From Chitinophaga pinensis (GTDB lineage Bacteria > Bacteroidota > Bacteroidia > NS11-12g > UBA9320): a stretch of 56,168 nucleotides of DNA. Shown here piece after piece: positions 14,096 through 23,181 of this stretch. The DNA lies in the NCBI GenBank assembly GCA_945897885.1, contig CAMDGU010000015.1, forward strand, positions 1-56,168, given 5' to 3'. Numbering within the stretch: the stretch's first letter is position 1; each line of letters opens with the position of its first letter. The position numbers and the translations under genes were made by a program. Under the pieces are notes generated by a model. That model ran no database searches and had not been told where the DNA came from. It worked only from the letters and a program-made list of their open reading frames with translations.

Positions 14096-15727
14096 TTAAT
14101 TGATATTTTTTGCTTTCATTATTTTATTCGACCACTTTAAAATTGTAAGCATTAAAAGGGTGGCGCCTAAAAGTAATGCACAGTTTAGTAAAAAAAAGTT
14201 GGTTTTATCTTCATACTTATCCCACATGCTGGCCAACACACCACTTAATTTATTACCAATGGAAGTAGATAAAAACCAGCCACCCATCATTAAGGCTGTA
14301 ATTCTTGGTGGACTAAGTTTGGAAACCAAACTTAAGCCCATGGGACTTAAAAATAATTCACCAATGGTAATTACCCCATAACAGGATATTAGCCACCACA
14401 CACTTACCTTCTCCGCACCATTGGCACCGGCTTTTACCGCAGCAAACATAACCAGGGCTGATAACGCTGATATAAATAATCCAAAAGCAATTTTGGTAGG
14501 AGTGGACGGCTCTTTGCCCTTGCGGCGAAGCCATGTAAAAAAAGCTACGACCAATGGTGTAAGCATAATAACCCAACCCGGATTTATAGATTGGCTTAAA
14601 TTGGTAGCCCAAACACTTACGGATTTTCCTTCTTCGGGTAATTTTTCCTTTTTTTCGTTTCTGAAATAAATGGGGTAATTAAATTCTTTTTGCACTTTAC
14701 CATCCACTTTTGTGAGGCGGAAATAGGCATCATATTTTTCAACGGAATCTTTTTTATAAGTGATTTCTTTTGATTGTTTTAGTGCCTTGAAAACTACTTC
14801 TGTTTTTCCTTCAACTCTTCGATTGGTATACCTATCGGCCCAAGTATTTAGTGCCGAACCATTTTGCTTAAATACTGCCCAAAAAAGAATCACAACTGCA
14901 AAAATTGCAAGCATTACTGCAATAGGGCCTTTCTCATCTTTTTGAGCTGCAAAATATAAATTGCCGTAGAATAGTATAACGGGAATACAACTGAGAATAA
15001 AAGCATCTGTGCTGTCACTTCCAAATATATTACCTGGAATTAACCAACCCAAAACACCAAATAAAACGGCTGGTAGTAAAATAATTGAAACAATTTTCCA
15101 CATGGGCATATCCCCAGGAACAACTCCTTTTTTCTGAACAAAGTTTTCAAAATGTCGGGTACCATATAAAAACACTGCGACACCAATAAACATTCCAATT
15201 CCCGCCGCAATAAAAGCCCATTTCCAACCCAACATTATTTGAAGGGCAGCTCCAAAAAAATTGCAAATAAACGCCCCAACATTAATACCCATATAAAAAA
15301 TATTATAGCCTTCATCTTTTTGGTGGTTATGTTCGGGAACAGAATAAACATTACCTAATAAAGTAGAAATATTGGGTTTAAAAAATCCATTACCAAATAT
15401 TACTAACGTCATGGCAAAATAAAGCATGGGTAAACTGTGAATGCCCATCATGCAATAGCCAACTCCCATTAGTATTCCCCCAAAAATGATTGATTTTTTA
15501 TACCCAAAATACCGGTCGGCCAGCAAACCGCCAAGAAATGGGGTTAAAAAAACTAAGGCTATAAAAGTACCATACAAATCTGCCGATTCGGCTTCGTTCA
15601 TTGCAAATCCATCTTTTACATCTTTGAGATATAAAGTAAAAATACCAATCATAAGGTAATAGCCGAATCGTTCCCACATTTCGGCTAAAAATAGGTAAGG
15701 TAATGCTTTAGGATGCTTTTTCCACAT
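14096..15727 (-). CDS. POT-family proton-coupled peptide transporter (2)
   Basis: 543 residues with EMWERFGYY at 16-24 and GNGFFKPNISTLLGNVY. It is longer than its two neighbours because of a hydrophilic insert of roughly 60 residues around 310-370 (charged, with RVEGKTEVVFKALKQSKEI) between two membrane segments, probably a periplasmic loop; such inserts occur in some POT carriers. It follows a terminator-like hairpin at 15748-15777 and precedes transporter 1 by nine bases. Confidence 0.9.
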   Translation of the reverse strand: MWKKHPKALPYLFLAEMWERFGYYLMIGIFTLYLKDVKDGFAMNEAESADLYGTFIALVFLTPFLGGLLADRYFGYKKSIIFGGILMGVGYCMMGIHSLPMLYFAMTLVIFGNGFFKPNISTLLGNVYSVPEHNHQKDEGYNIFYMGINVGAFICNFFGAALQIMLGWKWAFIAAGIGMFIGVAVFLYGTRHFENFVQKKGVVPGDMPMWKIVSIILLPAVLFGVLGWLIPGNIFGSDSTDAFILSCIPVILFYGNLYFAAQKDEKGPIAVMLAIFAVVILFWAVFKQNGSALNTWADRYTNRRVEGKTEVVFKALKQSKEITYKKDSVEKYDAYFRLTKVDGKVQKEFNYPIYFRNEKKEKLPEEGKSVSVWATNLSQSINPGWVIMLTPLVVAFFTWLRRKGKEPSTPTKIAFGLFISALSALVMFAAVKAGANGAEKVSVWWLISCYGVITIGELFLSPMGLSLVSKLSPPRITALMMGGWFLSTSIGNKLSGVLASMWDKYEDKTNFFLLNCALLLGATLLMLTILKWSNKIMKAKNIN

Positions 15728-15747
15728 AGTATTGTTTTTAAAAATTA

Positions 15748-15777
15748 AAAGCCTTCAGATGGTGTTCTGAAGGCTTT
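15748..15777 (-). terminator. Terminator hairpin after POT transporter 3
   Basis: A perfect 12-bp stem (AAAGCCTTCAGA, 15748-15759, with 15766-15777) and 6-base loop. On the minus strand it is followed by a T-rich run, as in an intrinsic terminator. It would separate or attenuate expression of the two downstream transporters. Confidence 0.65.
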
Positions 15778-15793
15778 CAAAAATAGGATTTAA

Positions 15794-17368
15794 TTATTGA
15801 TGGTCTAAATCTGGTTTAAATTCATCATGGTGCTCGTTCATCATTTTTTGTAACCATGAGCTTAGCACAAACAAGATACCGGCGGCAACACCTGTCATCA
15901 CAATAAATAGCATGAAAAATTCATACAGATTTGTGATTTGATAGCCAAGGAATGAAGGATACACAAGAGGTTCCGTTGTAGCCTCCGCTCCGGCAGTTGG
16001 AGGAATTAATGCACTTAATGTTCCTGCAAATTTATTAGCAGCAGCATTGGCCAAAAACCAGGTTCCCATCATTAAAGATGATAAGCGTAAAGGTGCCAAT
16101 TTTGAAACCATGGATAACCCAATTGGTGACAAACACAACTCACCCATAGTATGAATAATATACAAGGAAACTAACCACCACATAGATACTTTATCTTCCA
16201 CGCCCAAACCTTTAACGGCTATAGCAATAACGATATACCCAAGAGCAACTAATGCAAGACCAATAGCCATTTTCTTAGGCGATGATGGTTCAAGTTTACG
16301 GGCATATAAAAATCCCCAAATTATAGTAAAAATAGGGGCAAGGATAATAACGGATAACGGATTGATGGATTGAAAGTAGGAGGCAGGCATTTCCCAGCCA
16401 AACAAACTTCTTTCAGTTTGACGGTCTGCAAAAAGTGTTAATGAAGCTCCTGCTTGTTCAAAGGCTCCCCAAAAGAAAATTACAAAGAAGGCTAAAATGA
16501 AAATTACAATAATTCGTTTCATTTCCACTTTGGATAGGCTTTTATCGCTTAAAATAATAATAGGCATTACTATCATAGCCCCGTAAATAAAGTAGCTGAT
16601 GATATCAATATTTCCAAAGTTGATATCACCAATTGCAGGCAAGTTGATTACAACTCCTTTAAACATTTGCTTAAAATTAAGCATAAAGAAAATAATTCCG
16701 ATGGAACCAATAATGGTAAGAATACTTGTAAAGTCTAATTTTTTAACCGGTAACCCTATTTCTTTTCCTTCTTCAGAAATAAGGTATTGCTTTTGGAAAA
16801 TAATAAAAGTAACCAAACCTATTATCATACCAATACAAGCTGATAAAAATCCCCATTTAAAATCCATAGAACCACATACCAAAGGTGAAAAGAAAGCTCC
16901 TAAATTTATACCCATGTAAAAAATGGTGAATGCACTATCTATTCTGCGGTCATTGGCAGGATACAATTGACCAACCATGGTTGAAATATTAGGTTTAAAA
17001 AAGCCGTTACCAATAATTAATGATGTAAGACCAATCCACATTAAGGAAACACCGGCCGTGCCGCCCGATGAGGCACTTAAGAACATAAAAAACTGCCCAA
17101 TTGCCATCAATGCCCCGCCAATTACGATACTTCTGCGGTTTCCTAAAAATTTATCACACAAGTAACCTCCCAACAATGGGGTAAGGTAAACTAAACCGGT
17201 ATAGCTTCCATAAATTTGAGAAGCATCGGCATCTGACATAAAAAGAATTTTAGTCATAAACAGAATGAAGATAGCCCTCATTCCATAATAACTAAAACGT
17301 TCCCACATTTCGGTAAAGAATAAAAAGTACAGCCCTTTGGGATGTGATTGGTTTGGAGTATTGCTCAT
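15794..17368 (-). CDS. POT-family proton-coupled peptide transporter (3)
   Basis: 524 residues with the complete ExxERFxYY motif at 20-28 (EMWERFSYY) that couples peptide and proton movement, and NGFFKPNISTMVGQLY. Around fourteen membrane segments. It lies 53 bases downstream of the DPP-IV gene on the same strand, which fits uptake of the dipeptides that enzyme releases. Confidence 0.9.
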   Translation of the reverse strand: MSNTPNQSHPKGLYFLFFTEMWERFSYYGMRAIFILFMTKILFMSDADASQIYGSYTGLVYLTPLLGGYLCDKFLGNRRSIVIGGALMAIGQFFMFLSASSGGTAGVSLMWIGLTSLIIGNGFFKPNISTMVGQLYPANDRRIDSAFTIFYMGINLGAFFSPLVCGSMDFKWGFLSACIGMIIGLVTFIIFQKQYLISEEGKEIGLPVKKLDFTSILTIIGSIGIIFFMLNFKQMFKGVVINLPAIGDINFGNIDIISYFIYGAMIVMPIIILSDKSLSKVEMKRIIVIFILAFFVIFFWGAFEQAGASLTLFADRQTERSLFGWEMPASYFQSINPLSVIILAPIFTIIWGFLYARKLEPSSPKKMAIGLALVALGYIVIAIAVKGLGVEDKVSMWWLVSLYIIHTMGELCLSPIGLSMVSKLAPLRLSSLMMGTWFLANAAANKFAGTLSALIPPTAGAEATTEPLVYPSFLGYQITNLYEFFMLFIVMTGVAAGILFVLSSWLQKMMNEHHDEFKPDLDHQ

Positions 17369-17421
17369 GTTAAAGTTTTATAAATTTTGCGGCAATTAAT
17401 AACTATTTTCTGATATAATTC

Positions 17422-19608
17422 TTACAAATTTTCCAAAAGGAAATTTGTCATCAACGTAAAAAGATGCAAACGTGTGTTACCGCCTGATATACCATGGCTT
17501 TTATTTGGATAATAGGCCGATTGAAATGCTTTGTTTTGTTCTACCATTTTTTCCACCATTTCCACCGAATTTTGAAAATGAACATTATCATCCCCTGTTC
17601 CATGCACCAAAAGGTATTTGCCTTTTAATTTATCTACCATATTTATTGGCGAGTTTAAATCATAGCCATCCGTGTTATCTTTTGGCAATTGCATGTAGCG
17701 CTCAGTGTAAATATTATCATAAAATCGCCAGTTGGTAACCGGTGCCACTGCTATCGCAGCTTTAAAAACATCGGCTCCCTTGGTAAGGCAAGTGCTGCTC
17801 ATAAATCCCCCATAGCTCCATCCCCAAATACCAATTCGGGTGGCATCAATGTAATTCTGACTGCCAAAATACATCGCGGCACTTATTTGGTCGTCACTTT
17901 CATATTTGCCCAATTGCTTATAGGTCATTTTTTTAAACTCTGCTCCCCGGGCCCCGGTTCCTCTGTTATCAACACACACTACAATAAAACCTTTTTCGTT
18001 GGCCAGCATTTGGTGCCACCAATAGTTGCTACCGCCCCATGCATTTAGCACTTGCTGTGAACCCGGCCCGCCATATACAAACATTAGCAAGGGGTATTTT
18101 TTAGCCGGATCAAAATCTTTAGGCTTAATCATCCAATAGTTTAGTTTGATGTTATTTTCAATTGGTAACTGGCCAAATTCTGCTAACGAAACTTTGTAAT
18201 CTTGCATTTTTAAACCTAGGGCATTGTTGACTTCCAACACTCTAAGATTGGTTCCGGTTCCGTTAAAAATACTTGTAACCGAAGGGGTATTAATAGTAGA
18301 AACAGTATGTAAATAAAAACTAAAATCGGCACTGAAAGAAGCCGAATGCATACCGGGTGATGGTGTTAAATCGGTTTTATTTTTTCCATCTAAATCTATT
18401 TTATAAATGTGCTTTTCCAAGGAGGAAGCCTCAAAACCCGAGTAGTATACTTGCTTGGTAGCTTCATTGTATCCCAAAATATCAGCTACATCCCAATTGC
18501 CCTTTGTAGTTTGCATTATTTCCGGTCCTTCTACTTTATGAAGATAAATATGACGGTAGCCATCTCGTTCACTGGTTAGCAACATAAGTTCACCACCGGG
18601 TAAAAATTCTAAATCATCGGTAATATCAATGTAGTATTTATCCGTTTCTTCAAAAGCAACTCGGGTGTTTCCTGTTTTGGTATCCGCCAGCAGCAGCTCC
18701 CATTTGTTTTGCAAACGGTTCAATCGTTGGATAGAAAGTAAAGCATTGTTTTTGGTCCACTTTATTCTTGGCAAATACTGGTCTTTTTCTGAGCCGGTTA
18801 TCATTTTTTTTGATTTTCCACCTTTTACAGAGTATACAAATACATCCACTTTTGAATTAGGTTCACCTGCCTTTGGATATTTAAAGGTATAGTTTGTTGG
18901 GTAAAGCCCTTCATACATGTTCATTGAAAATTCAGGAACATTGGTTTCATCAAAACGGTAATAGGCAATAGCTGAACCGTCGTCATTCCATTTAAAACCC
19001 GAGCTCATACTGAATTCTTCTTCATATACCCAATCCACGGCTCCATTTATTATAGCATTTCGCTTCCCGTCTTTTGTTATGGCTTTTGACTTATTTTTTT
19101 TAAGGTCTTTTACAAATAGATTGTTTTCAAAAACATAAGCAACCCATTTTCCTGCGGGATCAAAAGCCGGGTACATAATTTTTTGGTCGGCCACGCTGAT
19201 AAGTTTATTGGTAGCGATATCCAAAATGTAGGTTTTTGAAGCAGAACTGTGACGGTAAATTTGTTCTGTTTCATTAGTAACTATGGCTTGAGTTTCGGAT
19301 GAGTTAAACTGAAACCCGTCAAACTGAAACGTTGCAAGTCCGTTTGACTTGGCAATTTTACCATTATGAATCAAAGTGTCTACCGCATTTCCGGTTTCAT
19401 AACTGTATTTTACCACAAACTGTCCGCCGGTTTTGGTACTTATTTTTCGGCAGTAGGTTTTTCCGTCTTTTAATGGTACAAAACCATAAACCCCTTTAGC
19501 AGCAAAGGTTCCATTCTTCCAAATATCTTCAAGCGTTATACTTTTTTGAGCAAATAATGTGATACTAATTATTATAAAAAACGATGCAAATGTTAACTTT
19601 TTAATCAT
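17422..19608 (-). CDS. Dipeptidyl-peptidase IV (S9B family)
   Basis: Secreted serine peptidase of 728 residues that removes X-Pro or X-Ala dipeptides from peptide N-termini. It has a signal peptide (residues 1-20), a beta-propeller with the double-Glu motif DWVYEEEF that binds the substrate amino group, and an alpha/beta-hydrolase domain with the catalytic Ser in GWSYGG (about 598), Asp in GTGDDNV (about 674) and His in KSHGIS (705). It is directly upstream of three peptide transporters and is probably periplasmic. A second, divergent S9 enzyme is at 32760-34916. Confidence 0.92.
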   Translation of the reverse strand: MIKKLTFASFFIIISITLFAQKSITLEDIWKNGTFAAKGVYGFVPLKDGKTYCRKISTKTGGQFVVKYSYETGNAVDTLIHNGKIAKSNGLATFQFDGFQFNSSETQAIVTNETEQIYRHSSASKTYILDIATNKLISVADQKIMYPAFDPAGKWVAYVFENNLFVKDLKKNKSKAITKDGKRNAIINGAVDWVYEEEFSMSSGFKWNDDGSAIAYYRFDETNVPEFSMNMYEGLYPTNYTFKYPKAGEPNSKVDVFVYSVKGGKSKKMITGSEKDQYLPRIKWTKNNALLSIQRLNRLQNKWELLLADTKTGNTRVAFEETDKYYIDITDDLEFLPGGELMLLTSERDGYRHIYLHKVEGPEIMQTTKGNWDVADILGYNEATKQVYYSGFEASSLEKHIYKIDLDGKNKTDLTPSPGMHSASFSADFSFYLHTVSTINTPSVTSIFNGTGTNLRVLEVNNALGLKMQDYKVSLAEFGQLPIENNIKLNYWMIKPKDFDPAKKYPLLMFVYGGPGSQQVLNAWGGSNYWWHQMLANEKGFIVVCVDNRGTGARGAEFKKMTYKQLGKYESDDQISAAMYFGSQNYIDATRIGIWGWSYGGFMSSTCLTKGADVFKAAIAVAPVTNWRFYDNIYTERYMQLPKDNTDGYDLNSPINMVDKLKGKYLLVHGTGDDNVHFQNSVEMVEKMVEQNKAFQSAYYPNKSHGISGGNTRLHLFTLMTNFLLENL

Positions 19609-19745
19609 GGTTCAATATTACAGATTTTGATAATTTAGTTAAGCAAATTTCTATCGGTATTTCTTTTAGTTTTAAACTTTAAACTTTTCACTTTAAACTT
19701 ATTCTTAGTTTATCACTTTTAGTTTTTAACTTATAACTTTTGAGG

Positions 19746-19753
19746 TAATTTTG
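19746..19753 (+). promoter_or_regulatory. Possible -7 element of the proline dehydrogenase gene
   Basis: TAATTTTG fits TAnnTTTG and lies ten bases before the ATG. No clear -33 TTG at the right distance; the upstream DNA is low-complexity (repeated AACTTTAAACTT-like text, 19668-19745). Confidence 0.35.
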
Positions 19754-19763
19754 CTACCCACCA

Positions 19764-20939
19764 ATGCAACCATTCAACCTTTCATTTTCGAATACCAAAG
19801 CGGCTTTCAAGCACAAAAATGATTCTGAGTTAAAGAAATCAAAATTCACATTTTCCATTTTCAAATTTTCCTTTTTGGTAAATTATGGACCAGGCCTAAC
19901 CACCTTTGCCTTAAAGCTTGGTTTACCAATCAAGGGAATGATAAAAAGTACGGTTTTTGGTCAGTTTTGTGGAGGTGAAACCATTGATGAGTGTGACCCT
20001 GTAGTTAAAACTTTATGGAAAAGTGGGGTAGGTTCTATCTTGGATTATTCGGTAGAAGGGGATGAAAGTGAGGCCAATTTTGATGCCAATGTAGAAGAAA
20101 TAAAGCACACCATTGTAAAGGCAAAGGGAAAACCGGAGTATCCATTTTGTGTGTTTAAACCAACCGGTATAGCCCGTTATGCTTTGCTTGAAAAAATAGG
20201 AACCGGTGTGAAACTGGATTTGGAGGAAGTAGAAGAATTTTACAGGGTTAAAAAGCGTTTTGATGACATAGGCAAAACTGCATTTGAAAACGATGTTCGC
20301 TTATTTATAGATGCTGAAGAATCATGGATTCAGGACCCGGTGGATGATATTGCCTATGAACTGATGGCCAAATATTCTACCCAAAAAGCCCTAATTTACA
20401 ATACTGTTCAGAGTTACAGAAAAGGAAGTGCCGAATACATGAAAAAATGCATTGAAGATGCCAAAGGCTATTTTCCGGGTTTCAAAATTGTTCGTGGAGC
20501 CTATATGGAAAAAGAAGGGGCTCGTGCCATCGAAAAAGGTTATCCTAACCCAATACAAGATACCAAAGCCAATAGTGATAATGAATATAATGAGGCTTTG
20601 CGCATCGCTTTTGAACACCGTAACACGGTGTCTATTTGTGCCGGTACCCATAATGAAGAAAGTTCGCTATTGCTAGCCAAAATGATGCATGACCATGGAA
20701 TTGAAAATAATGACCCGCGTTTTTGGTTTGCTCAGCTTTATGGTATGAGCGATAATATTAGCTTTAATTTAGCTGCCAAAGGCTACAATGTGGCCAAGTA
20801 TGTTCCTTATGGACCTATAAAATCAGTAATGCCTTACCTTGGCCGCCGTGCTAAAGAAAACAGCAGCATGGCCGGGCAAATGGGCCGTGAGCTTGCTTTG
20901 CTGGTTCAGGAATTGAAACGACGGAAGGCTGAGAAATAA
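19764..20939 (+). CDS. Proline dehydrogenase (monofunctional)
   Basis: FAD-dependent enzyme of 391 residues oxidising proline to pyrroline-5-carboxylate and passing electrons to quinone. The TIM-barrel family signals are visible: CVFKPTGIARYALLEKI, RLFIDAEESWIQDP, FKIVRGAYMEKE, AGTHNEES, and the C-terminal YVPYGPIKSVMPYLGRRAKE with the substrate-binding R-R. No P5C dehydrogenase domain, as usual in Bacteroidota. It is transcribed away from the DPP-IV/POT cluster, and proline from X-Pro peptides would be its natural substrate. Confidence 0.92.
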   Translation: MQPFNLSFSNTKAAFKHKNDSELKKSKFTFSIFKFSFLVNYGPGLTTFALKLGLPIKGMIKSTVFGQFCGGETIDECDPVVKTLWKSGVGSILDYSVEGDESEANFDANVEEIKHTIVKAKGKPEYPFCVFKPTGIARYALLEKIGTGVKLDLEEVEEFYRVKKRFDDIGKTAFENDVRLFIDAEESWIQDPVDDIAYELMAKYSTQKALIYNTVQSYRKGSAEYMKKCIEDAKGYFPGFKIVRGAYMEKEGARAIEKGYPNPIQDTKANSDNEYNEALRIAFEHRNTVSICAGTHNEESSLLLAKMMHDHGIENNDPRFWFAQLYGMSDNISFNLAAKGYNVAKYVPYGPIKSVMPYLGRRAKENSSMAGQMGRELALLVQELKRRKAEK

Positions 20940-20948
20940 AGAAGTCGT

Positions 20949-20981
20949 AACTTTTCCAAAGTTCTAAACTTTGGAAAAGTT
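20949..20981. terminator. Perfect 14-bp hairpin after proline dehydrogenase
   Basis: Arms 20949-20962 and 20968-20981 (AACTTTTCCAAAGT) are fully complementary with a 5-base loop, ten bases after the stop codon. There is no adjacent T-run, but a run of eight or more T lies about 15 bases further on. Probably a terminator between convergent genes. Confidence 0.6.
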
Positions 20982-21003
20982 ATCATTAAAAGCCTAATTT
21001 TTT

Positions 21004-21098
21004 TTACCGTTTCAAAAACAGCGTTCCTTTAAATATTTTGTTGGCAGTTTTTGCCTTTAAGGTAAAGTGATGAATAAAACATAATTCACCTGCCCCAG
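21004..21098 (-). pseudogene. Remnant of a T9SS gliding-type C-terminal domain
   Basis: The minus strand encodes HHFTLKAKTANKIFKGTLFL followed by Lys-Arg and a stop, closely matching the end of the large T9SS protein at 24844 (YYFTFKGKKTANKMIKGTLF). Only about 28 codons remain and no gene precedes them: the C10-protease companion gene begins its own reading frame just upstream. I infer the tail of a deleted or recombined cargo gene. Confidence 0.7.
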
Positions 21099-21111
21099 CC
21101 ATTTTACAAAA

Positions 21112-21606
21112 TTATCTATCAAAAATATAAATACCGTTGATATCGTAGTTAGTTTTTCTAGAAAAAGATTTGCCATTGAGTTTAAGTTCTACCAATGGAT
21201 GACTGCACTCACAGTTATTTTTATTATTGTCGCTATCATCTCTTTTGTAATCAGCAAATAAAGTGTCCGTTTCTCCATTGGGCCAGCTAATAAAATAATT
21301 TTTAATTTTATCAGAACTCATTTCAGCTATGCCACCTATCGATATATAATACATGGGGTCAATATTCTGATTATTTCTTTCAATTATTACATATTTTTTT
21401 TCTGTTAATATTCCCGAGCTATCCCAATATATAAATTTATCAGCATAGTAACCAAACTTAATCAAATCTTTAGGATAAAGTTTGAAAAATGAATTTGTAT
21501 CAGCAATTGCAAATTTTAGGGCCAATTGTTTAACATACCAACTTCCATATTTATCCTTGCATCCAAATAAAAGACATGCAAAAAGGATTAAAAAATATTT
21601 TTTCAT
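21112..21606 (-). CDS. Small lipoprotein next to the C10 protease
   Basis: 164 residues with a lipoprotein signal (LLFGC, Cys16). No family recognised. It has a paralogue at 38980-39480 sharing WYVKQLALK, FKLYPKDLI/S, YYISIGGIA/DIA, SWPNGETDTL/DWPNGKTDSL, ELKLNGKSF and the final DINGIYIFDR. It starts four bases after the stop of the C10 protease gene, so the two are one operon. C10 proteases in other bacteria are often accompanied by small inhibitor proteins, which makes an inhibitor role conceivable; no similarity to a known inhibitor can be claimed from sequence alone. Confidence 0.75.
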   Translation of the reverse strand: MKKYFLILFACLLFGCKDKYGSWYVKQLALKFAIADTNSFFKLYPKDLIKFGYYADKFIYWDSSGILTEKKYVIIERNNQNIDPMYYISIGGIAEMSSDKIKNYFISWPNGETDTLFADYKRDDSDNNKNNCECSHPLVELKLNGKSFSRKTNYDINGIYIFDR

Positions 21607-21610
21607 AATA

Positions 21611-22870
21611 CTATGGAGTTATATTGTATATCATGTCATTCGCAAATTGAAAATTTGTACCCCCACTGATAGTCCAATTGTTATATCGAAACCAGCCGAT
21701 ATAACTTGGAGATTTTAGAAGCAAAGTATTTTCATCAACTTCATGCCACCCCCAGTTCATGTGCAGTAATTCGTATTGTAGATTGCCACAATAATATCTT
21801 GAAGTTACTCCATCGCAAACCCAAGCATGGCAGTCTTCGTAATCATAAACAGGTTGCCATAGTGTCCACCATTCTTTTGTAGTATTTTGGATAGCACATC
21901 CCCTTAAGTTTACAGGTTTATTGTTTATAATATTTGAAATAACTGTGGACAAGCTATAATTTCCATAATCATTATTTGAATATTGATACCAATCTTCAAA
22001 AACCTTTTTGTAATCATTCCAAAGAGCACCTGATTTATTACAATTGTAATTCATAAGAACATTGTCTCCAATGTCTTTCATTAATAATGAAACATTTGAA
22101 TTACCATTATGCAAAGGCATTGTTGAATAATTGAATCCGCCACCAGTAACATAATAATGTAAAACCTGAGCTACTGCTGTTGCTACACATCCTGCGTATT
22201 TATGATTACAAAGATATATATTAACACAAGAGCCAGTTGAACTGTTGTAAGTACATTTTTGCCCCCAAGTGGTTTGTACTAGCGGACCTTTGGTTAGACC
22301 TGCTGCATTATAACAAGGGGGATCAATAGGGTCATTAGGCACTCGTGCTATGCAATACCCATCTAATAGTGCAAATCCTCCACCATTGTTATTTTCTGTT
22401 TCCCATGCATACGTCCCATTTCCATAATTATTATAACTACCAGATCGCAATGCGTTAATACTTTCTATGCTGGCGTCTATCCATATTCCCAAACCTCCAG
22501 GAATTGTATCTGGTGCAAAACTCCCCTCATCATTATATGCCATTATTGGTTCACTCCTGTAGTCAGCACTTAATATAATCCATCCACCGCCATCATAATT
22601 GAATACCCTCATACAAGGTATTTCTTCTTCATCTAAGATAGGATAAGAACTTTCAATTTCTCGTTCTTCTTCCCCATGATAAGAAGTGTCGGAAGGATTC
22701 ATATGCTCGGCATAAATTTCTGCAGTCTCTAACGTAACAAAAAAGCTATCATTCAATATTGTATAAGCTACATTACTAAAATCAGTTGTTTCTTTAGAAA
22801 TTTTAGAGGCCTCTTTGTTTTTGACTTTTTCTTTACTGCATTGAGAAGAGAAAAATACGATTACCAACAT
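21611..22870 (-). CDS. C10 (streptopain-like) cysteine protease with Spi-type propeptide
   Basis: Secreted cysteine protease. The propeptide has the Spi-like segment GGGWIILSADYRSEPIMAYN (about 94-113). The mature enzyme starts near GPLVQTTWGQKCTYN, with nucleophile Cys228 in YAGCVATAVAQ, His348 in DCHAWVCDG and the HMNWGW motif. The listed ATG (22868-22870) gives an unusually short leader, MLVIVFFSSQC. An ATG at 22912-22914 (MKGKK) is one base out of frame; one more A in the six-A run at 22900-22905 would join it to YYLRFATIMLVIVFFSSQC, a regular lipoprotein signal. I suspect an indel there, real or artefactual. The companion lipoprotein follows four bases on. Confidence 0.85.
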   Translation of the reverse strand: MLVIVFFSSQCSKEKVKNKEASKISKETTDFSNVAYTILNDSFFVTLETAEIYAEHMNPSDTSYHGEEEREIESSYPILDEEEIPCMRVFNYDGGGWIILSADYRSEPIMAYNDEGSFAPDTIPGGLGIWIDASIESINALRSGSYNNYGNGTYAWETENNNGGGFALLDGYCIARVPNDPIDPPCYNAAGLTKGPLVQTTWGQKCTYNSSTGSCVNIYLCNHKYAGCVATAVAQVLHYYVTGGGFNYSTMPLHNGNSNVSLLMKDIGDNVLMNYNCNKSGALWNDYKKVFEDWYQYSNNDYGNYSLSTVISNIINNKPVNLRGCAIQNTTKEWWTLWQPVYDYEDCHAWVCDGVTSRYYCGNLQYELLHMNWGWHEVDENTLLLKSPSYIGWFRYNNWTISGGTNFQFANDMIYNITP

Positions 22871-23181
22871 TATAGTTGCAAAACGGAGATAGTAGTTAAT
22901 TTTTTGCCTTTCATAGGATAATTTTAATCAAATATAGAATAATACATCAAGAAAAAAATTATTTGTTTAATTCTTTTATCATGAAATTTTATTTACCCAA
23001 AGGTTTTGTTTAAAGAATAAGAGATTTTTTACATAGAGTGTTTCTTTGAGAATAATTTTTATAGTTTCAAAAAAACATACTTTTAATTTCCAGTTAGTTT
23101 CCTCGCCCAACAGACATAAGTTATGGCATGAGAAACACCGACCTATAAATAACCTATTTTTGTTCAAAAGCTTACCGACTT
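22871..23181. other. 311-bp gap between divergent genes
   Basis: Apart from the probable true start of the protease at 22912-22914, I see no gene; a 62-codon frame on the minus strand (22979-23167) has no recognisable feature. TATTTTTG at 23155-23162 could be a -7 element for the plus-strand methyltransferase, but a matching -33 is missing. Confidence 0.5.

Noticed and set aside
14358-14612. 84-codon minus-strand frame inside POT transporter 2
   Set aside because: It is an alternative frame fully inside a well-supported transporter gene.
22979-23167. 62-codon minus-strand ORF with several cysteines
   Set aside because: No recognisable motif, AT-driven composition and no supporting neighbour; probably chance.
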